NCBI GenBank assembly: GCA_015146655.1
Contig: VKHL01000009.1
Coordinates: 124,001-188,000 of the forward strand
Length of the DNA: 64,000 nucleotides
DNA from: Ochromonas danica
Lineage: Eukaryota; Sar; Chrysophyceae; Chromulinales; Chromulinaceae
Direction: 5' to 3'
Shown: positions 44,147 to 54,643 of the stretch, in pieces
Position numbering within the stretch: position 1 is the first letter of the stretch
Layout of the letters: every line of letters begins with the position of its first letter
Position numbers and translations under genes: made by a program
The notes under the pieces: generated by a model
The model's database searches: none
Told to the model about the DNA's origin: nothing
Seen by the model: the letters and a program-made list of their open reading frames with translations, nothing else

Positions 44147-44647
44147 ATGACATCCCCTTGGTGTAGTGTGAATGATGCATTGATTCAAAATAGATGTTGG
44201 TTATGTGATCAAACTTTTCCACGAGGATTGAAGAAGAAAGTCTTTCAAGTCTCACATATCCTAGATTATTTCTATATTCGACGAGAAGCTGAAGCACAGA
44301 ATGAAAATCTTCCCGCTTTCCGATCAAACAATATGATGAATTGTTATGCACGATATAAGATGTTGATTCCTGATGATTCTCCAGATGATATGATCAACCT
44401 GGAGAAAGAATTTAAAGAAATCGACATGGAAGTCTGGATGTCTGGTCTCATTTGTGCACAGAATGAAGAATGTCGAGCTGATATGCTGCTTATTCTCCCT
44501 AACGCAACGTTAGACTCTCGAAATGACGTGTCCAATGCCTTCGACCGCGCCGCCACCACAGGCAAGCCAAGCCTCTTCATGGTTGCTGCTTCTGACTCAT
44601 GCCCTCCAGGATGTAACTGTGATGATCCTTGGAGATTCCTTGCTTAA
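44147..44647 (+). CDS. Uncharacterised small Cys-rich protein
   Basis: A single exon encodes 166 residues. A CWLCDQTF pair near residue 17 and a C-terminal SCPPGCNCDDPWRFLA could form one or two metal-binding knuckles. The middle is acidic and helical. No signal peptide or TM segment is present. The frame is open without introns and has normal codon use, so it is probably real, but I do not recognise it. It is convergent with the FKBP gene. Confidence 0.55.
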   Translation: MTSPWCSVNDALIQNRCWLCDQTFPRGLKKKVFQVSHILDYFYIRREAEAQNENLPAFRSNNMMNCYARYKMLIPDDSPDDMINLEKEFKEIDMEVWMSGLICAQNEECRADMLLILPNATLDSRNDVSNAFDRAATTGKPSLFMVAASDSCPPGCNCDDPWRFLA

Positions 44648-44759
44648 TCGTTTATGTGAATGCTCGTGTTATGTGGTTTCAAAATAATGCAAAACAGTTT
44701 CTGTCTGGTGCTAAAGTAGTAGTAGATTATTCGTGTTAATGCGCAAAAATATATTCCAT

Positions 44760-46215
44760 CTAGCGATGTAAATAGGCGAAAATCACTGAGACCAAGAGGA
44801 CCGCCAAAGAAGTGCCAAGCAGCATGATGACATTGGCGTTGAGGGGAGACGATTTTGATTCCACCACCTCAACTTCTTTGGCCTGAGCAGCTGCAGGTGC
44901 CGCAGGTTCAGGATCAACGGGCTTGGCTGGCGGAAGATCGATAGCTGGCACACCTTCATCTTTGTTCCCCACATTTCGCTTCTCTTCCTTATTCTTAGCC
45001 TTTGAAGGGGCATTGAAAAGTCCAGCAGCGATCTTTTGTTGCAATTGCCGAGACTTTTCCTTGTAATCCACTCGAGCTTTCCGTAGCTTATTCCGCAAAG
45101 TTACCACTTCCTTGACTTGTGATTCCTGCAAATCCTTCCGCTCATCAAGAAATTTCAGGCAAGCTTCGCACTCATCGAATAACTGACGATCCAAGCAACC
45201 AAAACGTTAACAATGTTAAGGATAAGGATATTCAGATAAACCAAGGCAGGACATAGTAACTTACATCGAGGGCCAAAGATGCTTTCACGGCACGAATGAG
45301 AGCTTTGACATTGCCTGGATCTGCTTCCAGCACCCTGACACAAAGTTCCTTAGCTTCTTTATACTCTCCTTGTGATAGTTTACACGCCACCAGATTATTG
45401 AGGCAAGTGACGTAGACAGAGACAACCTCCAAGTCATCCTGATCAATCTCTCGATTCTCTTTCTCATGCAATGCTTGCGCCTTTTCTTCCAAAGTCTGTG
45501 CTAATGAAACTTTTTCATCATGTTCTTTATTGAAATAAGTATCAGCCAGCTTTGTTGCACGTGAATATGCTTTAGCAGCACGACCAAACTCTTTGCAGAC
45601 AAACCATCGATTTCCACAATCCTTGCGCATTTGTAATCCCTGCAGAACTTTTAAGCGATTGAGAACAATAGCCTTGTCTGTATCATCAACTATAGAAGAT
45701 GTTATCTTCTCAAAGCGTTCTTGCATGTCAGGCAGTAGTTCTTGGTCTGCAGTGTGGGACAGAATGGTCACCTCGTATTGCACATCCATATTAGGTGGAA
45801 CCACACCCTCCGCTAAAGCATCCAAGGGTAATCCTTGCCATTCATTGTTGTATAGCTTACCGCCATCTCCAAAGGCAAAACGAGAGGTGATGTTGACTAA
45901 GAGGTGATCACCCACTTTGGAATGGCGCAGTGCCAATTCCAGCCCAGGGATGACATCTCCCTCTCCGATTTGAAGAACTATATTTTCCAGTATTTCGAAA
46001 GGTGTCTCTCTCAAGCGAGTGTGCTCAGTTGTAGAATAGTAGTAACCTTTAAGATGACAGCGAACTATCATATTCACTTCAGCAATTTCTCCATCCCCTT
46101 CAGCTAAACGACGGAGACTAATTTCTTTCCCCATTAATTCAATCATTTTCCCTCCTTCCTCACCAGGAGAAGAAGAAGATGATGATGATGAAGGATGGTG
46201 ACTATCACTGCTCAT
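44760..46215 (-). CDS. Tail-anchored FKBP-type peptidyl-prolyl isomerase with TPRs (FKBP8/FKBP38-like)
   Basis: Exons 46215-45265 and 45182-44760 (82-nt intron) give 457 residues. An FKBP domain (about residues 25-150) includes VIPGLELALRHSKVGDHLLV and SRFAFGD, followed by three TPR helix pairs (for example VYVTCLNNLVACKLSQGEYKEA and ALIRAVKASLALD). Then come a coiled coil, a Pro/Ala-rich linker and a C-terminal helix NVIMLLGTSLAVLLVSVIFAYLHR-like anchor ending in His-Arg. This order is that of FKBP8, which sits in outer mitochondrial and ER membranes with HSP90. Several active-site aromatics appear replaced, so isomerase activity may be weak. Two TTCCATGGAA palindromes lie upstream. Confidence 0.88.
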
Positions 46216-46290
46216 CTGTTATTTATATCAATCAAAAGAAACTTCCTCAACCTTCTTTTCTCTCAGACTCAGACTGGCATTCCACACTAA

Positions 46291-46300
46291 TTCCATGGAA
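46291..46300. promoter_or_regulatory. TTCCATGGAA palindrome
   Basis: Lies 76 bp upstream of the FKBP start; one of a pair spaced 24 bp apart, centre to centre. Confidence 0.55.
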
Positions 46301-46314
46301 TGGTTGAAAACCAA

Positions 46315-46324
46315 TTCCATGGAA
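46315..46324. promoter_or_regulatory. TTCCATGGAA palindrome
   Basis: Second of the pair, 100 bp upstream of the FKBP start. The 24-bp spacing is a little over two helical turns, compatible with adjacent dimers on one face of the DNA. Confidence 0.55.
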
Positions 46325-46500
46325 AGAGACTGTGTGAGGGGGAGAGTATTTGCGATTTACAAAATACTGTACTGGTCAAGACACTATGAGAGATATGTAG
46401 TTTTGGGACTGAAGGAAATACCCTACGGGAATAAAAGAAAATGCACATATTCAATTACCTTCCGAGTCTTCTCATCTGCCACTGTTTAGATGCTGCTTCG

Positions 46501-47439
46501 TCAAATGTCACGCTGAAAAACAACTGTTTGTTTCGCTCTCTCATCAACAGATAATGAAAACACGTCAGGTCGTGCATAATGACCAACAACATCGAAATCA
46601 TATCGAGCACGAATCAGTTCCTCTGTGTCGATTTCAGCCGTGACAAGTCCCGTCCCACCACGTAGAGGACCAGCCAGAACATCACCAAGCGGTCCTACGA
46701 TCAAGCTACCACCATTAATCAGAGGACGTTGAGGATCCCACCCTGGTACATCTATGCCCAGTTCAACAGGAGAAGGTTGAACTTGGCAAGCACTAATGAC
46801 GAAGCAGCGTCCTTCATGTGCAATATGACGCATGGAGCATTGCCAGATATCGCGTTCGTCCACAGTTGGAGCACACCAAATTTGCAACCCCTTGGCATAC
46901 ATGGCAGTACGCAACAAAGGCATGTGGTTTTCCCAGCAGATGGCGGCCCCCGCAGCACCAGCAGCAGTCTGTACAACAGGCAGAGTAGATCCATCGCCTT
47001 GCCCCCAAATCAGACGCTCAGTTCCGGTAGGCATCAGCTTTCTGTGCTTTGCAACGAGCCCCTTGAGAGGATCAAAGAAAAGTGCAGTGCAGTACAGAGA
47101 ACTACCAGCACGCTCTATGACACCCATAACAATAGTTGCGCCAGAGCGTGCTGAAAGACCAGCAAGAGCATCCGTTTCTGGACCAGGAACATCGACAGCA
47201 TTGTCAAAATAGCGAGCAAAAGCCTCTCGCCCTTCTGGGAGACGATATCCCAATCGAGTGCCAAAGATCTCCCCCTTGGGGTATCCACCCAACAAGGCCT
47301 CTGGCATTACGACAAGCTTCGCGCCACTATCCCTGATTTTATCTTCAAAGGAAAGAATACTTTGTAGTGTATCACCTTTACCCTTAGGAGAAGAGCCAAT
47401 CTGCAAAGCAGCGACAATGGATCGCGACATCTTGGACAT
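46501..47439 (-). CDS. Nitrilase / cyanide hydratase family enzyme
   Basis: A single exon encodes 312 residues. The Glu-Lys-Cys triad of the carbon-nitrogen hydrolase superfamily is intact: Glu47 in [13 protein letters not shown], the Lys in [12 protein letters not shown] (around 134) and Cys168 in [11 protein letters not shown]. The CWEN and GGYPKG motifs place it in branch 1, the true nitrilases (nitrile to acid plus ammonia), rather than with amidases or Nit1/Nit2. Substrate could be an aliphatic or indole nitrile, or beta-cyanoalanine. No targeting signal is visible. The length is a little shorter than the plant enzymes (about 350). A bacterial or plant-like origin cannot be settled here. 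Confidence 0.93.
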   Translation of the reverse strand: MSKMSRSIVAALQIGSSPKGKGDTLQSILSFEDKIRDSGAKLVVMPEALLGGYPKGEIFGTRLGYRLPEGREAFARYFDNAVDVPGPETDALAGLSARSGATIVMGVIERAGSSLYCTALFFDPLKGLVAKHRKLMPTGTERLIWGQGDGSTLPVVQTAAGAAGAAICWENHMPLLRTAMYAKGLQIWCAPTVDERDIWQCSMRHIAHEGRCFVISACQVQPSPVELGIDVPGWDPQRPLINGGSLIVGPLGDVLAGPLRGGTGLVTAEIDTEELIRARYDFDVVGHYARPDVFSLSVDERAKQTVVFQRDI

Positions 47440-48134
47440 TCTTGTTGGCTTTTGTTAATGGTCTGCTGCATGTTCCACCCCACAGACACACAGAGAGGCA
47501 CTTCCTCGACATCCGAGGTAGAGCAGGGGTGGGAGACCCCCAGGAGCGAAAGAAGAAGTTTCCCGCCCAAAATCCAGAAATCCAAAATTGGAATGCCGGA
47601 TGTGAATCAACCGAATGAATAATGAATCAATTTTCATTTTATCATATACCACGATCTACTTTGTATGCTTTATTCGCTGAATAGCATGTTGATATCATGC
47701 ACTTCACGTTGACAATAGACTCTCTCTCTCTCTCAACACCAGGTGAACAAGAAGATGAACCATGATGGACGAGGTTAGTTAACTCGCAGACATCACGAAC
47801 GGTACTTTAACTTATGAAATTCACTAATTGTAACGAAGTTTAGTCATTGCAGCACATTTTCAATTACAACAACGCGAACAAGTACAGACAACTCAGCCAT
47901 ATCAGGCAAAATCACCAGGCTGATCGCATCTTCTAACAACACATGCATACAGAGAGCTCGTTCTCTTACTCACTAGACTATTCAAAAGATACAAGAGAGC
48001 CATACACAGCAATAATTTATAAATAAGACTATACTATAGCTACAAGCCAACATACTAAACACAATACATACCATCCCCATCTTATATCAGGGCAATATGA
48101 ATATCATCAAAGTGAGGTAAAATTCTAAGAGATT
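47440..48134. other. Spacer
   Basis: About 0.7 kb without a supported gene. It holds the nitrilase promoter side, a short (CT)n run near 47721-47734 and the presumed 3' region of the channel gene. Nothing else is seen. Confidence 0.5.
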
Positions 48135-49808
48135 TTACCTCTTCTTTTCAGAAGGCAGTACTTCAATCATCTCCACATCATTCTTAGTGTTGCTGTTATT
48201 GTATTTGTAATTATTATTGAACAAAGGATTGACTGAGATGGCTCGCACAGCATCTATAGAGATATCTCCCATCTTTGGTCCACAAGAAACATGGTATCTT
48301 AATTGACCTTCCTTGCGAATCACATCAACCATATATTGTGTTGTGAAAGAACATTTCCTAAATAACACAAGATTTGTTGCCAAGACTTCCATAGGAGAGA
48401 CAAGAATCGTTGAGTCGGTATTCGCTCGATTTAATTTCTCTATAAGAGTCACCATAACATTATCGAAGCAAGCTCTTATTCCAGCTGTCTCCTGTATTAC
48501 CATTGCAATGGTAAAGATGATCATTACAGATAACAAACCTCCTGCCACTGAGTCATGAATATCATGATCTGCAATGTAATAAATAAAGAAAAACAGAGTG
48601 ATTGGAACCACTAACACCCTCCCAAATGCTTCGATTAAACGCATATAAAACTTCCTCAATGGCCAAATTGTCACCTTCTCTCTTAGTGTAGCATAAGCTT
48701 GATGGAGCACAGTACATCCCACCAATAGTATAAACATACCAAAGATATAGCGATCTACATGGGTTAGATAGCCTACCAATGGAATATTCGTTAAAATCAC
48801 TACATACAATGCTGACACCGAGAGTAACAACGTGATTGTGATATTCACACGATTCTCATAACTCGCCCAAAAACTCAATGCGGCAAGAAGAATCAACATG
48901 GTGATAGGAACTACTAAACGTAAGATAATACCCGTCCCTTCTCGGTTCAACTTGATCTGATATACTACATAGTGATAATCATTAGCAGTGTAGCTATAAT
49001 ATGTCGTTTTCTCATAGGACCATAATTGGTTTGATAAGAAGCTTTTCGTTCCTTCATTATCAATATTAAACAATACAGGAGAAGTAGTAAATCCCACATT
49101 AGCAATATTTTGTGGGAAGTTATAGAGTGTAAATCTGATCGTCACTGTTTGAGAATCCCTTGGATAGATCAAAAAGTCAAAATCTGGTTGTACTAACACA
49201 ATATCTAATGCTCTCGCATAGTAGAAGATATTGGAAGCATTTAATTGAACTAAATGAGCTATTTCCTCAATTGATGATGCATCTGGAAAGCGAATCTCAG
49301 GCATCCATGTGACAAGAGACTGGTTTTTCAAAACATCCGTTAGATCCAAACCTCTGAACTGTGTTAACTCATCTGTCTGATTCCAAAATACTGGCATAGC
49401 ATATCGATCATCACTCCAATACATACGTAAGGAAAACTGAAGACGTGCAGTTCCTTCAATCTCATCAATGAGTTCTAAGTTATTCAACGTGATGCTTGTT
49501 TTCAAATCAAAAATCCCATTATAACGGTTATTATAGAAAGTAGGAAGCATAGCAGGATCGGATATTCTGTTTACACAGTTACAAAATGATTGAGTAGCAG
49601 AGAGTTCACCAAAGACATATCCCAACTGAGAGGCATTAGTCAGACAAGGTCGTGGAGAAGGGATAGTGGTAGTAGCAGCAGTAGAAGTGGTTGTGGTATA
49701 AGAGGTAGTGGTGGTTATAGAGGATGAATTAGGGAAAGCATGAGCTACACTCACGTATAGAACACTCGATAAAATCACAGTAAATACAGCACAAAGCATA
49801 CTTATCAT
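48135..49808 (-). CDS. Pentameric ligand-gated ion channel subunit (Cys-less, Pro-loop type)
   Basis: A single exon encodes 557 residues. A signal peptide (1-24) and Thr-rich linker lead to an extracellular beta-sandwich of about 240 residues. Four TM helices follow: M1 (LRLVVPITMLILLAALSFWA), M2 (RVNITITLLLSVSALYVVI), M3 and M4. The loop that carries the two cysteines in animal Cys-loop receptors reads FLIYPRDSQTVTIRF, with the invariant Pro and Asp but no cysteines, as in bacterial channels such as GLIC and ELIC. Beyond M4 there is an extra hydrophobic stretch and a cytosolic tail of about 100 residues. Ion selectivity and ligand are unknown. A TTCCATGGAA palindrome lies 73 bp upstream. Confidence 0.88.
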   Translation of the reverse strand: MISMLCAVFTVILSSVLYVSVAHAFPNSSSITTTTSYTTTTSTAATTTIPSPRPCLTNASQLGYVFGELSATQSFCNCVNRISDPAMLPTFYNNRYNGIFDLKTSITLNNLELIDEIEGTARLQFSLRMYWSDDRYAMPVFWNQTDELTQFRGLDLTDVLKNQSLVTWMPEIRFPDASSIEEIAHLVQLNASNIFYYARALDIVLVQPDFDFLIYPRDSQTVTIRFTLYNFPQNIANVGFTTSPVLFNIDNEGTKSFLSNQLWSYEKTTYYSYTANDYHYVVYQIKLNREGTGIILRLVVPITMLILLAALSFWASYENRVNITITLLLSVSALYVVILTNIPLVGYLTHVDRYIFGMFILLVGCTVLHQAYATLREKVTIWPLRKFYMRLIEAFGRVLVVPITLFFFIYYIADHDIHDSVAGGLLSVMIIFTIAMVIQETAGIRACFDNVMVTLIEKLNRANTDSTILVSPMEVLATNLVLFRKCSFTTQYMVDVIRKEGQLRYHVSCGPKMGDISIDAVRAISVNPLFNNNYKYNNSNTKNDVEMIEVLPSEKKR

Positions 49809-49880
49809 CTCAAATCTAAAATGCGCGACCAGATCTCAAATCGACGGACAGCAATCGTCCAAGACTGTTCCGTTGAGACA

Positions 49881-49890
49881 TTCCATGGAA
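49881..49890. promoter_or_regulatory. TTCCATGGAA palindrome
   Basis: Lies 73 bp upstream of the ion channel start, in the extended form ATTCCATGGAATG. A half-copy, TCATGGAATGC, follows about 32 bp further upstream of the gene. Confidence 0.55.
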
Positions 49891-50139
49891 TGCATTCTGG
49901 CACAAGATGCAATGTCATGGAATGCCCTTTTTTGGAAAATATGTCTGTGGCGACCATTTAAGTCTCAAAGCAACACAAGGGAAACAAAAATGAGTAGCTT
50001 TTTATCAGAGAGCAATTTTGTTTGCACTTATGGCGATTGCTGGTCCGATGGGACGCTTTTCTTCTCTCCCGCTCTGACTTTTGATCAGCTTTGGATGGAC
50101 GCACTCTTATGAGAGTGACTTATGGAGAACGGCTTTTGG

Positions 50140-50700
50140 TGGTTCGCTGCTTCTCAAGCTTGCCTCGCTTCCTCCCGCTTTGGTCGCTGCCTCCTGCTCT
50201 TTCTGGAGCTTGAACCATGCGACACTTTATTGAGCGGCGCTCGCTCTTCCTTGAGTTTGGCGACTTAATCCGCGCTGACAATGCTGATGTCTACCATGTC
50301 TTTCTCCATGACCTGCCCATGCCCATTAGACCGAAATAGCTCCGCCATACGTTCAATATCGGTCTAGGCGAGCTCGTGATAGCCTTATTGGTCACAGATA
50401 GACTTGGTCACAGGATACAGTTCCGAGGATCGGCCCCAGCGACAATGCTAACACCCGGCTAGATAGATTAGAGGATGAACCATTATTGCTGAGGATTAAT
50501 TCCGAGGACCAGCCCCCCTAACCGTTAGATTAGTTAAACTTGCCTATTTCTTTGTAGTGTCCTGGTTCAACTTCTCCACTGTGGCGGCTATATTCCACCT
50601 TTTCTTTTCTTTGTTGCAGTTGCAGCTGTGCCCTCATCAATAACCACGGTCAATTCAGCTTCCTTCATGGAGCGCTTTATCCTACTACTTGATACCGAGT
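50140..50700 (-). pseudogene. Decayed coding-like segment of unknown origin
   Basis: Read on the minus strand, several interrupted pieces have the composition of protein, such as TDIERMAELFRSNGHGQVM, AKLKEERAPLNKV and MKEAELTVVIDEGTAATATK. No piece is long and no family is recognised. The segment could be a dead host gene or the remains of an inserted element. It has several breaks and should not be treated as expressed. Confidence 0.3.
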
Positions 50701-50744
50701 GGTCATAGTGTCAATGATGTTCACGATGTTCGACAGGACGAAGG

Positions 50745-50853
50745 CCACAGAAAGGGGTGACTTTCATGATGAACGAGGTGCCCCTCCAAAAAAGGTACAA
50801 CACAAACTTTCTAGGGGCACCTCGTTCATCATGAAAGTCACCCCTTTCTGTGG
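50745..50853. repeat. Foldback repeat with 41-bp perfect arms
   Basis: Arms at 50745-50785 and 50813-50853 are perfect 41-bp reverse complements with a 27-nt loop. Further weak pairing lies outside (GGAC.. / ..GTCC near 50736 and 50856). Perfect arms imply recent formation or selection on the stem. The arms include AAAGGGGTGACTTTCATGA, which shares AAGTCACCCC with the ends of the MITE-like element at 43763-43977. Confidence 0.95.
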
Positions 50854-51018
50854 GTGTCCTGCCGTACAGCACTTTCTTTTCCAACCCATTACAGTGTTAG
50901 AATGAAACTCATGGTCGGCACAGAACTGCTGCCCAGGAGCTAGTGCGGGACAGAATATTCACATTCACTTCAGCAATTTCTCCATCCTCCTCTTTCCTTT
51001 CCACACCATCACAATGTT

Positions 51019-51028
51019 TTCCATGGAA
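51019..51028. promoter_or_regulatory. TTCCATGGAA palindrome
   Basis: Lies 293 bp upstream of the ankyrin-DHYC gene start, in the context TTTTCCATGGAAAG. The partial site ATCCATGGAA follows at 51071. Confidence 0.5.
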
Positions 51029-51320
51029 AGGTCAAACTCTGCCTTTTCTGCACACCTTTCCACGTGGGAGATCCATGGAACAGCGGGATGTTAACCGCCA
51101 AGCTGGTGGGGTGCTGCTGTGTGAAGGCCAACGGGGAGCGGTTCGAACTGCCAAGTCGTCCTTGGTCGCCATTGCAAAGCCCGTGAACGAAGGAGATTCT
51201 AGCGCCGCTCATTGATATTCTATGTATTACCTTGATTGCAAAGCCTTCATTTTACCTGGGTAGCTGGAGAATTTCATTCCATTTCATTGAATCAGAATAT
51301 AGAGTAACAGCCATTTCTCA

Positions 51321-53873
51321 ATGATGATGGAGCTGCGCGAAAAGTCAACATCATTATCAACAACTGAATCCTCAACTTTGCTTGCTGCAAATTCCGCTGC
51401 ACAAAGGAAAGTAAAGAAAAAGAAAACACCCAGTGGATCGCTTTCCCCCACATCGATCACCTATCGTGGTGTCAATATCTACCAGGCCGCGGCACAAGGC
51501 AGTTTACCTCTTTGTGTTCTGCTATGGGGTATGGCATCGGCTAAAAGGGTGAACCTCATGTCACCCGATCCCTCAGGGAACAATCCACTTCATATGGCTG
51601 CCCTGGCGGACACCCCTGAGGTGAGACAAACTTCGGCGTTTTTCCCAGACATTCTCTCACACTGCCTGCTTTCCAAATTCATGAATAGGTGGCCAATTTC
51701 TTGCTACAACAAACTAGAGGGTACTTGACAGAGGAAGTAAAGCTTGTTGATTCAAGGAATTTAGCAGGAGAAACACCTCTCATGAAGACCATGACTACAG
51801 GCAACTTTGTGGTGGCGAAGGTTAGTGTGACCAGTCATCATTGTTTCTTGTTTAGACACCCTTCTTATCAGCGCACTTTCTTTAGGCTCTTATTGATGAA
51901 GGAAGTGATCCTCTCGCTACTGATTCTCAAGGAAACAGTATATTCACCCTCTTGGCTAAATCAGGCAAAATATGGTGTCTTAATTCGATGTATCATTGCA
52001 TTTGTAATATGCATGGTACACAAGTTGCGTTAGAGCTCATGTGTACTCTAGATAATGAAGCTCATAGCGCCTTAGACTGGGCGGCAGATTATGGAGATGT
52101 TAATGTTGTCGAGTTCTTTGTACGCAAAGGGTTAAATCCCTTTCGTGCCGATGGAATGAATCGAACGGCTCTTTATTGGGCTGTGAAATCCAATCGAATC
52201 GATGCTGCACGATTTCTTATGATGTGTGGGTGCGACCCATTACAAAAAGATTTGAAAGATCAAACACCGTTAGTTCTTGCCAAGAAGCTCGGCTTTATTG
52301 AACTATATCGTGTGTTGAGAGGTGGGAGGTCACGATATCGAAGAGAAATTCCTGAAAATATCGTGACAAGCATTCATTGTATTGACCCGTCATCCACACC
52401 AAAGCTTTACTCTCTCATTAGTAATGAGAAACGATCTCACTGTATATATCCGCGAAACAATTCCAGACTTAGCTACATATTGGTGTTTGCCTGCGTAACC
52501 TTGGTCATATGGATCTTAGCGGCTTTTGTACCATTTTATGCTTGGATGGCACTAATGGCCGCCTTTATTTACTATTATCGGCTTCGTGTTCATGTAGAGA
52601 TCTCTCCGATCAAACTGACACGATGGCAATCATTTCTTTTGTTTATGGAGGTGAGAACCTAACCATTCTTCTTTTCAACTTGTTTAGATCTAACAATGCC
52701 TGCTTTAATAGAAATTGAAAGAAGCACCGGAGAAAGGTCGGGGTTTTTGGTTAGGGAGTATATTAGTCTATGGTGTCTACTTCTGGTCATGCCATTATAG
52801 TGGAATAGGCACCCCAGCCACTGCTGCCTATCAAACTTTTCTTCATTGGTCATATCGTAATCCATTGCAACTTCAGGCTATAGATGCTCTGGATAAGGAT
52901 GAAATGCTGTACTATGTTAGTGCCGTATTCGCGGCATTGTCATTTCTATCTTGGCTAGCTCTAGTTTTTATTTATAGCGATCCAGGTATTATAAATACAA
53001 GAGAAAGTGACTTCGAGGAGGTGTTGGCACGATCATTAGTATGTAATGGTCCGCCGCCTTCTTCTCAGTACTGCCGCACTACATTTGTCAAGAAACCCTT
53101 GCGAAGTAAATACTGCAGTAGAGTTGGATGTGTGGTGGCTCGAATGGACCATTACTGCATTTGGCTCAATCTCACAATTGGTTTCAAGAATCATCGCATT
53201 TTTCTTTTCCTCCTCTTTTGTCATTTCTGTGCAGCAGTGTCTGGAGGTGCACTAGTCATCCGAGCATTGGCGAGAGATCTTAATAATGGAAATGCCTGTA
53301 CAGGCTTTCAAATCCTTCTTTCCAGGGATCGCTTCGTGGTCACCCTATTAGGCTGTCTAATGGTACTGACTGTTTTCGGTGTCGGTGCTTTACTTTATGT
53401 GCAGTGTGGTAACATCGCGGAAAATATTGTAAGTCTACTCGCTCTTCATTAATTGTCTTGCTTACTGACAGATTGATCTGGTTTTGCTTTTATTGTAGAC
53501 AATCAACGAACGTATTAATCGCCAGCGATATAACTACCTAATCGATGGTAATGGAAATCCACGGAATCGCTTCGACCGTGGTGCCTGGAATAACATTCTC
53601 GAGTTCTTTCGTTTGCCAGGTTTTGATATGGATTACTTCTCTATTTTTGAATTACCTCCAGAACTTACACAACAAAATTTGGAGATGCGTCTAAGTGAGC
53701 ATCAAAGTGTGGGTGGTGTCCGACGTTATTTCGTGGGGAACACTGGTCTACATGCTCTCTTTGGCACTCAGTCTGTGTCTGGGCCTCCTTCGGTGGATTT
53801 GGAAATGGCTCAACGCAATGCATATGCAGAATCAACAGACTCTGGTGAATCGTCGTCTGAGATATTTGTCTGA
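51321..53873 (+). CDS. Ankyrin-repeat palmitoyltransferase, Akr1-like (DHYC)
   Basis: Exons 51321-51620, 51689-51820, 51886-52650, 52712-53428 and 53499-53873 are all phase 0 and give 762 residues. About five ankyrin repeats (residues 50-330) include GNNPLHMAALAD, HSALDWAADYGDVNVVEFFV and NRTALYWAVKSNRIDAARFL. They lead into TM helices and a DHHC-CRD. The active-site motif is RMDHYCIWL, with Tyr for His, as in yeast Akr1/Akr2. Several zinc-ligand positions are altered (CRTTF, SKYC, WLNLTIG). A C-terminal TxxE-like region, ITINERINRQRY, follows the last TMs. It should S-acylate proteins at the Golgi or endosomes, if the altered zinc site still folds. Confidence 0.9.
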
Positions 53874-54255
53874 AGGCAAGATAATATATATATATAAATA
53901 ACTGTTGTGTTTATATACAGTAGTTATTCATGAATAGTAGAGTAGTTGCGAACGATAGCAAGCTTCTCCACTCTACTTTTCTTCTCCTCTCATTCATTCC
54001 TATCACACACTTGGCAAATGTGCTTTTGTTGTAGATGTAGTATAGTTATTATGGTCTCTTGTAGATGTTATATATCGATGTAGTAGTTGTATCTTTTTTG
54101 TTTCATGTTGTTATATATCCTGGAGTGGAGAGTGAATAATTTGTTTGTTTGTTGTTGTTGCTGCTCGTTTCTTACTTAACCAAACCACTTACTTTTTTAA
54201 TTACATTTCATTCAACTATTAGGGAAAAGACAGATAGAGTTTGCTTTAGCAGCAT
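53874..54255. other. Spacer between convergent genes
   Basis: About 380 bp of T-rich 3' sequence after the palmitoyltransferase gene, with a short TA run at 53885-53898. No gene is seen. Confidence 0.5.
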
Positions 54256-54643
54256 TTATAAGAGGAAGTAGTCTGGGGAGAGGGAAGATTTGCCGCCCAT
54301 GACACAATTGACAGGGTGGAGTTGGAACAATCCATTCGATGCGCTGGAGAACATCTGAATCATCTGCATAACATAGCACAGCATGGCATAACATGGTGTG
54401 GTATTGTATAGCTTAACGTGGCGAAGCTTAGCTTAGCTTACCGTTAATTCGCCATTGGCTTGGACTTGCATGTGTTGAATGTGGTGGAAGTTAAATGGCG
54501 CAGAGATTTCCATAGCCAGTTGAGGAAGCGCTTCACCTTGTCGACGTAAACAAAGACAAGGCCAACGCAGCTGCACATTAGGAAAGTATAGAGAGGAGAT
54601 TACCAGTTGTTAGTCATTAGCCCAGGAAGATTCATACCTTCAT
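54256..54643 (-). CDS. Small CRIB-motif protein, CDC42 small effector (SPEC)-like
   Basis: Three exons encode 80 residues. The first coding exon is only six bases (54643-54638, Met-Lys), then 54570-54442 and 54363-54256; introns are 67 and 78 nt, both phase 0. The N-terminus MKLRWPCLCLRRQG has two closely spaced cysteines next to basic residues, suited to palmitoylation. It is followed by EISAPFNFHHIQHMQV, a good match to the CRIB consensus ISxPxxFxHxxHV that binds Rac/CDC42-GTP. Animal CDC42SE1/2 proteins have exactly this size and layout. It would be a membrane-bound Rho GTPase effector. No open frame here is long, so it is easily missed. A TTCCATGGAA site lies 167 bp upstream. Confidence 0.65.

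Larger units (their letters stand above)
49809..51320. other. Long spacer with a perfect foldback and decayed coding-like sequence
   Basis: 1.5 kb without an intact gene. It contains two TTCCATGGAA palindromes (49881 and 51019), a decayed minus-strand coding-like segment (50140-50700) and the 41-bp-arm foldback at 50745-50853, each listed separately. A partial site, ATCCATGGAA, is at 51071-51080. Confidence 0.6.
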
